64,000 nucleotides of DNA, taken from the NCBI RefSeq assembly GCF_949628265.1, contig NC_088786.1:5642001-5706000 (forward strand), written 5' to 3'. Below, piece by piece: positions 56,724 through 64,000 of this stretch. Within the stretch, counting starts at the first letter, position 1. Every line of letters begins with the position of its first letter. Source of the stretch: Cloeon dipterum. Taxonomy: Eukaryota > Arthropoda > Insecta > Ephemeroptera > Baetidae. The notes beneath the pieces are model-generated. The model made no database searches and had not been told where the DNA came from. It saw only the letters and a program-made list of their open reading frames with translations. Position numbers and translations under genes: made by a program.

Positions 56724-59700
56724 ATGGCTTCCTTGCATGTGAAATGGCCAGCCCTTCTTGAATTGATGAAGAGAAGGACTGAAGTCAAGAGCTTGAAAAG
56801 GCGTCTGATCAAATATATCGCGGAACACGTCGGAGATTACATTCATGGAAATGAGATCTTAGAAAATTTGCGTAGGTATCAAATTTTTACATGCAACACT
56901 TGAATACAAATTTTATTAATTTATAAATTCAACTTTTCAATTAATTTACTAGTTTTTACGGCATTTTTAAAATTTGCTATTTTGGTACACAGATTCGTAG
57001 AAAAAAACAATCAGCTCAGCAAAAAAAAAACAATAGAAGAAAAATATTCAAATAGTAAAAAATTTATTTGTCTTTTCCGCCACGATTAGCCGATTTGTAC
57101 TTTGGCTTTAAATGTATAAAATAACATTTTAAATTGATGTGCCAGAACCTGAAAATTTGTGTTGTCATCAGTTGGCTTCTCTTTTTTTAAATTAAGAATT
57201 AAATGGAATTAAATTTTGTGCCTATATCCTATATTAATTTCTAGCTCTTTCCCTTCGTGAGATGGTTCTGCTTCAGCTGATGCAACGGAGGTGCAAAAAT
57301 ATTCTCGGCCAAAGGCAAGACAACTTAGAAAGCGTAGATAGCATGATCCATGCCTACTCCCAGTTGGTCAGCAAGATAACTAAAAAAATCGAGTTGGGAG
57401 GATTCATTTCTTTGTACCTAAAGAATGATATCGTCCAAAATATCACGAAGGTAATTTATTTTCTGTTAAATATTTTCAAAGAGGTAAAATCGATATTTTT
57501 GAGCAGGTTCTGGAGGTGATATCGCAGAAAGCCACCAATTTGGAGCATCTGGATCTTATTTATGAAAATTGTGAAACGCTTTTCATACAAAGTCCGTGCT
57601 TGGAGAAGAATTCCATAGACGAGATTTTAAGAATGGAAAACCTGAAGATTATTCACTTTTCTCAGGTTAAATACATTCATGTGAAGCTTGTGTGCAAAAA
57701 ATTAAAAAAATTGCATCACGTAAGATGCTTCCAACTTGAATTCACTAAGGAAGAAGAAGAAGACCTAGAAGTTGACATCGAGGATTTTAAATCAAGCTTT
57801 TCTGGACTTAAAGTGTTTTTGTTTAATGCAAGACTTGACTCGCTTGAGGAGAAGTTGTTAAAACTATGCATCCAACACTTGCCTAAATTAGAAGTTGTGA
57901 AAAATTTCGCTGACGCTATAAAAGGCTGTTTTTATCAACCAGAATTGACGGTCCCAGGAGAGTCGTCTGCGTTGCGTCATCTGTACGCAGCTCCAACAAA
58001 ATTTGACCTACCTGCAGCATTTCCAAACGTGGCCCATTTAAAAGTAAGTAATTGACAATAATTTGAGCATGTCATAAAGACTTGGGTTCAGTTGATACTC
58101 GAAAAACGAGGAAGTTAATGATTTCAAATATTGTTTGCAATAATGCTGACCAATTGGAACTAAATCAGCTCATAATGATTAAAAGTATAATATTAAAATC
58201 ATAGCCAAATTAAAAAAGATTGTCTAAAAATATAAAATTAACTCTTATTCAAACTGAAAGCATGAATAATCATGAGTGAACATAACAATGAAATCTAATC
58301 AAATATTCATGTTACAGGCAAAATGTACCAAGTTTGAACCAAAAGGCGAACGCAACTCGATTCTAAGGTTCGCACGCATCGAGAGTTTGGTGCTGTGTAT
58401 TCATCCGTTTGCTTCTACCCTCAACCCATTTTTAGAAGCGTATGGAGCCAACCTCCAAACACTCATCATCGAGTCAACAGATTGTCTCAGCTTTACGTTC
58501 AAAAGAATTGTCGATGCTTGCCCAATGCTACAGGAGCTGGAGTTGAGACGTGTGCTGCTTTCGGACGACAAGATGCCAATAGAGTCTTTTGCGCAGCTGC
58601 GAGAACTTCGCTGGTCTCCGGGGTAAAATTTTAAAGTATAATATTGCTCAGTATATAGGGAATATCTTTTTAAAAAAAAACTCCGCATGATTTCAATTGT
58701 CAAATTAAAATAACTCCAAGCGCAGAGTAAATATTTAAAAATAGGATTTCTTTAACGAAATCTATTTGTTATCATTTTTAATTTATTTTTTCATTTCCAA
58801 AATATTCACACATATCAAGTTACATTGTCAAATCAGTACCAATAACAAGGGAAGTGAGCCCGAGCGCATTTGTTTTCGTGTGCGCTTGCCTAATATCATG
58901 TTAATTTTTTCATGGAGCGGCCGCAAGTAATTAAGCTAGTTTTTAGGATTTTTGGCATGCTCTTGGCTGCTCTAAAGAGTGCGCAGGGGCTTGTTTATCG
59001 TGCGCTTGATTAGTTTACACCAGCGGAGGCCAGATTCGTGCGACGCGCAGATATGGCGTCCGGTGGAGTATATGGGGCGAAAAAACGGTCACGTGAAAAT
59101 GCGCGAAAATAACCCAGTTTTCGTCAAAATTGTGACAAAATTTGCACTACTTATACTAATTGTGTCTTTTGGATCGTAAAAACAAACTCTTGACACTCGC
59201 ACGGCAATCCAAAGAGAGGTTTTTGCTTCCCACATTCAGACGACATCTTGGATCTGCTCAGTGGGAACCACTTTTATCGCACATCTAGTCCCCGCTGGTT
59301 TACACTATGAATTATCATACACTTATTTAAAAAAATAGTTTACTATATTGCAGAATTAAAAATAAATGCGCATGACCGATTTCATCTAATTAATCGATTT
59401 AAAAATCAACGTTCCACCTGTAAAAAACTAACCCATGGAAAACTATCAGAAAATAATAATTATGACCTGTTTTAATTTATTAAAATAAAAAATGCTTGTA
59501 CCGGTTGTTGCAGGTATAATTATGTCGACAAATTTGAGGTGACCAACATCCTGGCGGCACCAAATCTGGAGAAACTGCATCTCTTTTGTTACTATGAAGA
59601 CATTGGTATTGATGATCTACGGAAGCTAACGTCGTTGGTCGCCGATAATAAGATTTTGTGCAAACTGACCAGTTTTAGTTTGCGGCTCAGCAGATATATC

Positions 59701-59955
59701 AATAATTCTGCAATCAACTACGAATTGCTGCGGGCTCTAAGGGACTTTTTCGTGGTTACAGCTGTTTATCTTCCCTATTTGGTTCATTTTAAACTGGGGC
59801 TGTACTGTCAGGGTCATATACCTGGATTACCACTATACTTACAAAGTGATCAGCCAAATGATCTTTGCCAAATTGGTGAAAAATTTAAGGAGTGGATTGG
59901 AGATGACAGCATCGCCGAAATCATCCGTGCAATAAATGTAAGAAATCAAATGTAG
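56724..59955 (+). CDS. Leucine-rich-repeat family protein 2 (possible F-box/LRR type)
   Basis: Five exons: 56,724-56,871; 57,245-57,450; 57,507-58,043; 58,318-58,622; 59,514-59,955. All phases fit (1, 0, 0, 2) and the product is 545 residues. The start MASLHVKWPALLELMKR follows an acceptor (TTTTATAG). Junction 1 yields ENLPLSLREMVLLQLMQRRC, which resembles the start of an F-box (LP...LxxxLLxxL), though the rest is weak. Repeat-like leucine patterns follow: NLEHLDLIYEN, NLKIIHFSQV, LKKLHHVRC, LKVFLFNARL, LQTLIIEST, MLQELELRRVLL, NLEKLHLFCYY. Paralogous to LRR1 (20,510-22,901) and the pseudogene at 46.6 kb, with the same intron phases. Its leader appears to lie in the duplicated region at 54.7-55.8 kb. 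Intron 4 holds a MITE. Function inferred only from fold. Confidence 0.82.
59011..59307. mobile_element. MITE, family F (in LRR2 intron 4)
   Basis: The left end TAGTTTACACCAGCGGAGGC faces CCCCGCTGGTTTACACTA at the right: about 27 bp of imperfect terminal inverted repeat, extended by AGATTCGTGCGA against TCGCACATCT. It is GC-richer than the surrounding intron and has no transposase. A clear target duplication was not identified. Confidence 0.65.
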
Positions 59956-60638
59956 TTTTTTGAACGTATATTATTGAATAAAATTTCAGGTTCCATTGAT
60001 CTATTAGATGCGTATATTTATCTAATTTCATAGCCTCTCACAGAAGAATCAAAATGAAAAAAGCATAAGTTTGAAATTTGAATTAAAATTTTCAACAGAA
60101 ATGCGGAATTAATTGATTATTCCTGCTCTATAATTTTTTTTTATGTAAATTTGAACAAATGAGAATGAAGTCAAATATTTTGTAAAATAATAATGTTCCT
60201 TTCTTACATAATATTAAATATGTTTTTTAGTTAAAAAGTTACCCTAGATTAAATAAAAAAATAAGATACTTGAAATAGTATATATAAATAAATGGTGCTC
60301 ATTTATTTTACTTTTTTAATAATCGTTCCTCCATTATCGACAACGTCATTTAGGATGTGAAAAGCAAATACATAGATATTTCCAACTAGAAGTTGCTCTG
60401 CTGCATGTGTTCAAGTCACCTCAAAGAAGTCTGCTTTTTTACTAAGAATATATATTTTTATAGATTTTTTTAATTTGTCATTTAAATTAAAATTACCGAC
60501 CACCTAATTGAAAGACAAATAATTACGGTGGCCTAAAATATTTGTAAAAGCGTAATTCTTTAGCTTATGTTAACATTTATTCAAAAATTTTGCTTCAATC
60601 AAATATCTTATTATTTCCATCAATTAATTGACCAATGA
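59956..60638. other. Spacer after LRR2
   Basis: AT-rich; contains the 3' UTR of LRR2 (AATAAA motifs near 59,986 and 60,250). No coding frame is supported. Confidence 0.4.
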
Positions 60639-61039
60639 CTTAGTGCTCAAAGCCATCAATAGAAGGCGCAACCATAGACTTTCTTAAAATTTTTTGTTTT
60701 AAGCGGTTTTAAGGCATTTCCGCTGCGATTTCAGTCTCAATCTAGCTATTTTGCACTTTTCAATTAATTTGCTTTTTTGACGTGCTGGAAACCAAAATCG
60801 GTTCAGCCATTCGCCGTAGAAACGTTGGAAATTTTTTGTTCATAAAATAGTTTGTTTTTCACGATTCTACGGCGATTGGCTGAACCGATTTTGGTTTTCA
60901 GCACGTCAAAAGAAAGCACATTTAATTAAGAATGCACGGTAGCTAGATTGAGTCTGAAATCACAGCAGAAGTGCCTTAAAACTAAATTTTTAAGAAATTC
61001 TATGGTTGCGCAAACTGTTGGCGGCTTTGAACACTTAGG
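60639..61039. mobile_element. Foldback MITE, family A, copy 4 (best preserved)
   Basis: Terminal ACTTAGTGCTCAAAGCC faces GGCTTTGAACACTTAGGG. The arms, about 190 bp each, pair nearly throughout: TTTTTGACGTGCTGGAAACC against GGTTTTCAGCACGTCAAAAG, ATCGGTTCAGCCATTCGCCG against CGGCGATTGGCTGAACCGAT. No ORF of note. Sister to 12,358-12,743. Confidence 0.92.
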
Positions 61040-61179
61040 GTTTATGCAACTGGTCAATTGTAGAAAAAATGGTTTCTCTCCTAATTCGAAAATAAAAAAA
61101 TACCACAAAATAAATGCTTGCACAAGAAATGATGACATTGCTCTCTACGCAGGAAAGGCTGCCGGTCGATTTATTCAAT

Positions 61180-61850
61180 ATGCTTTGTACAGTCACTGGC
61201 ACAAAACAGACCCCAATAAATTTGTAGCAAGTTGGAAACTCTGAGGTGGGCGCATAGACAATAGTGCAGGTGCACTGAAGTAAGCAAAGACCGACCAGGG
61301 TGCATTCTTCCCCACAGCAAGGCAGCCCGAGCAACGCTTTGTGCTTTGTATTCGGCCAAGCAAATGCGGGGTTTGGGTTGAAAAGAGAAGGGAGGGGGCA
61401 GATTTTAGGCATTATTTCCTCCCACGCTCTCAACATTCCCGCCATCGTCAGTCTCACGGTAGACGAGCATCAGGAATCACCAATACCCGCTGCTTAATAT
61501 CACCCGCCGCGCGACTCCCTCAACGCCAACTTACAACAACGGTAGGTTTTTATCTGAGTTTATTTGATATTTTCCCTTCATTTCATTGCCCACGACTCAA
61601 GCTGTGAATTTTAGAAGATTGGCTAATTTCCCCGAGCTTTCAATCATAGTAGAGATTTGGAATTACACAACTTTGTTTGTTTGAGCACATTGTCTTGAAC
61701 TTGTTTAAATTTGAGAAGGAATTCATTTGGGCACAACTTATTCCCTCATCTTTTTATCACTCCGATTTTATGCGTGCTTGTTCAGTTTTCTTTGTTGCTG
61801 CTCTATGAAACTTATATTTCGTGCAGTAATTATTTTTGGACAAGTTCAAT
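61180..61850 (+). repeat. Duplicated leader/promoter region, copy 2 (upstream of the ankyrin gene)
   Basis: Collinear with 54,730-55,787 (see there for block order). The probable first exon spans about 61,340-61,540 and ends ACTTACAACAACG before a GTAGGTTTTT donor. Candidate targets downstream are acceptors at 62,943 and 63,082, the second of which leads to the ankyrin start codon. Confidence 0.6.
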
Positions 61851-62400
61851 TATATCTGTCCTGTTTCGAATCAAGAGGTAAAACCAAGGTCACTTTTGAT
61901 TCTAGATGGTTCCTTTTCTAAAAGATTATAAAAAGAAAGTGCTGCTCACTAGGCATTTAAAAAATTCGAAAAAAAAAATCATTTTGCTTGCAAATTTCTT
62001 TAATTTTTTCTTCATGAAAGCAGTATTGGACATAAGATTATTAAAATTTCATTTTCATGCGTGATCCGTTGAAGTTTAAAAGATGATATCGTTGATTTTA
62101 GTTGGAAAAAATTAAGAATTGACTGTGCTGGTAATTATTTTAGTAATAGTTACATCCCAAGTATCCACGCAGATATTTCATGAATTTGTGCACGCAGAGA
62201 GTTTGGAGCATGATAAAAACGAGTCATTCTACTAATTTAAGTATGATATCAAACACATTTCACCTCAACAATGCGCAATTTGAACTATCTCTGATATTTT
62301 TTACCTCTCTCACACATTGTCATTATGGAATTTCCGGCCTTTGAGAGTAATTTCCAAGGCTGCAGTTGAAATAAAAACATTTAGAGTATTTGAAGTGTAT
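61851..62400. other. Presumed leader intron of the ankyrin gene
   Basis: AT-rich, no supported exon or repeat found. It would lie within the intron joining the leader near 61.5 kb to the acceptor at 62,943. Confidence 0.3.
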
Positions 62401-62883
62401 CTGTTGTACAACGTTCTGGCCTGCTACGGACCTTAGGGGCGCCATGACAAGGCGCCCAGGCTGACAAATAGCACCGTAACCAACCACCGTATTATGTATG
62501 AATTATTGGCACTTTATTTTTCTCTAAACGACAAGCGAGCACTGTTTAAATTTAACGTTGCTTTCGCGCACTGAGCGCACGATCTCTTGGAGCCAATCGC
62601 TGACTGACGCATAAAGCGGCCGCCAAATGCACCCTCTCCCCGAGTTATCGAGGAGGCTGCATTTGGCCTGTTTCACAGAAGGTTTTCCGACCTCTTTCGA
62701 GCAGCAACCCCTGTGCGCCAGCCAGTCCGTCAGCATTTTTTGGAGCGAAGTACTCCGCCTCAGGGTTATTTTTTTTTAATGAATACCTCCCTACCAGCGG
62801 GTGGTTACGGTGCTATTTGTCAGCCTGGGCGCCTTGTCATGGCGCCCCTAAGGTCCGTAGCAGGCCAGAACGTTGTACAACAG
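62401..62883. mobile_element. TIR element, family E, with about 82-bp near-perfect inverted repeats
   Basis: 62,401-62,482 and 62,802-62,883 are inverted copies with no mismatch that I can see: CTGTTGTACAACGTTCTGGC at one end faces GCCAGAACGTTGTACAACAG at the other, and GGGCGCCATGACAAGGCGCC faces GGCGCCTTGTCATGGCGCCC. Such identity implies recent insertion. The 320-bp centre contains a 70-codon minus-strand frame (62,736-62,524) with no recognisable domain, so it looks non-autonomous. Confidence 0.93.
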
Positions 62884-63112
62884 TACCTTCTGCTAGCCTG
62901 CCTAAGTCGTCACTAAATTTCCACTCAAATATTTTTTTTGCAGGTTTTGTCCCGAGCAACGCCGTAGTTTTCAAACTACATTGAAATAAAGGACCCTAGG
63001 AAGCAAATTATTTCAATTACTGTAAGATTTAATTGTTTTTTAATTTAATAATTTTAAGATTCTAAATTTAATTTATTTACAGGAGAAATTCATCCGAGTC
63101 TTCTGAGATTTA

Positions 63113-64000
63113 ATGAAAATGAGGCCATTTATGGGTAGCGAGGACACCAAACATTTTGAAGATAAATTGAAAGAGGGTAAGAAACACCCTTTCATGGTTG
63201 AGGCCTACAAAGGAAACCTGACAGACTTCCTCGATTCGATATCAAACAATGACAGATATCTTGATGTAACCACATATTCCGGCCTCACGGTTATGCATTT
63301 CGTCGCTCTGAACACAGAGCACAACATTCCCATGGCCATCTATTTAGAAAATCGACCATATTTCAATGCCTCGCATCTCTCGAAGAAAGACTGCGACGGA
63401 GAAGAGCCGATCCACTACGCCATCAGAGTGGGAAACTACGAATTCGCTCGATATGTGATCAGAATAAGGTGGCCGAAGCCTACAAACTTGCTGCACTTCT
63501 TTGTGATGCAGGACAACCTGAACTTTGCCAAGTTGGTGCACTCTGAGTCTAACCGCGAAATAAGATTCCTCAATTCTAAAAGGAAAACTCTGCTGCACTA
63601 CGCGGCACAGTACTCTGGAAGGGAAATGTGCGAGTGGCTTGTCGAAAAGGGTGCAAGTATCCATATCAGGACGCTCGGGAGAGGAGCTACGGTGGTCCAC
63701 TTTGCCACGAAGAATAAAAACATCAATCGCAGGCACAGCATCATCGCTTTCTTCAAATCTTTGGATAAGAACTTGCTCGACGTTGCAGACGCCAATGGCG
63801 AGACGCCACTGCACTGGGCACTCAGACATGAGTATCTTCCGATTGCTGACTCCCTTCTTGAAATTGGCGGCCATCATTGCGCCAAAAACAAAAAATACAA
63901 GGATCTGTTACTTTTGAGCGAAAGCAAGGACCAAATAAAACAGGTCGAATTAGTGCTCCAAAGGCGCAAGGGTTCCATCAAAATAGTGTGCATGAAAGGG
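63113..64000 (+). CDS. Ankyrin-repeat protein, 5' part (runs off the window)
   Basis: From ATG 63,113 the frame stays open for 296 codons to the window edge. An in-frame TGA just upstream (63,105) and an acceptor (TTTACAG, ends 63,082) fix this as the first coding exon; a noncoding exon at 62,944-63,021 probably precedes it. Ankyrin repeats seen: YSGLTVMHFVAL (about 55-66), DGEEPIHYAIRVGNYEFARY (95-114), KRKTLLHYAAQYSGREMCEW (157-176), GATVVHFATKN (191-201) and NGETPLHWALRHEYLPIADS (228-247). The repeats are degenerate between these. No signal peptide or membrane segment in this part, so a cytoplasmic scaffold role is likely. Repeat number, C-terminus and partner cannot be judged from here. 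Its upstream region is a copy of the one in front of LRR2. Confidence 0.85.
   Translation, partial: MKMRPFMGSEDTKHFEDKLKEGKKHPFMVEAYKGNLTDFLDSISNNDRYLDVTTYSGLTVMHFVALNTEHNIPMAIYLENRPYFNASHLSKKDCDGEEPIHYAIRVGNYEFARYVIRIRWPKPTNLLHFFVMQDNLNFAKLVHSESNREIRFLNSKRKTLLHYAAQYSGREMCEWLVEKGASIHIRTLGRGATVVHFATKNKNINRRHSIIAFFKSLDKNLLDVADANGETPLHWALRHEYLPIADSLLEIGGHHCAKNKKYKDLLLLSESKDQIKQVELVLQRRKGSIKIVCMKG

Noticed and set aside
62524-62736. 70-codon minus-strand frame inside TIR element E as a transposase
   Set aside because: Far too short, no DDE or zinc-finger motif; most likely non-autonomous filler.

Overview
This is animal nuclear DNA, most likely from an insect. Genes are split by AT-rich introns with GT/AG borders. 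The clearest gene is an ortholog of Drosophila enabled (ena). The intergenic DNA is full of small foldback transposons, a degenerate non-LTR retrotransposon and microsatellites. Nothing suggests bacterial, organellar or viral DNA. I cannot place the species below insect/arthropod level.

Layout. 1-6.4 kb holds no recognisable gene. 6.4-10.9 kb (minus) has three exon-like GC-rich blocks, each with one hydrophobic segment; they can be joined in frame but I do not recognise the product. 12.0-14.3 kb (minus) is a complete 7-exon GlcAT-I (B3GAT3-type glucuronosyltransferase). It faces a 7-exon PIGG (GPI ethanolamine-phosphate transferase 2, 14.8-19.1 kb, plus) across about 460 bp, probably a bidirectional promoter. 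20.5-22.9 kb (minus) is an LRR-family gene. 24.1-35.2 kb (plus) is enabled, in 10 coding exons with all EVH1 and EVH2 landmarks.

From about 37 kb on the window changes character. It holds foldback elements, an A-tailed SINE-like repeat, a decayed minus-strand non-LTR reverse transcriptase with a nested hAT-like MITE, and a broken third LRR-family copy (46.6 kb). Four or five tiny two-coding-exon genes for single-pass membrane proteins of about 45-75 residues lie at 45.1, (48.1), 50.4, 53.1 and 54.2 kb. They are followed by a second intact LRR-family gene (56.7-60.0 kb) and the 5' part of an ankyrin-repeat gene (63.1 kb to the window end). The presumed leader/promoter regions of these last two genes look like copies of each other.

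How the genes relate. GlcAT-I (proteoglycan linker synthesis) and PIGG (GPI-anchor modification) both act in the secretory pathway. Enabled is a cytoplasmic actin regulator. These three look like conserved core genes with GC-rich exons. The LRR genes, tiny membrane-protein genes and ankyrin gene have AT-richer exons, show duplication and decay, and look like a fast-evolving accessory block. All exon models come from reading frames and splice signals only; no transcript evidence was available.
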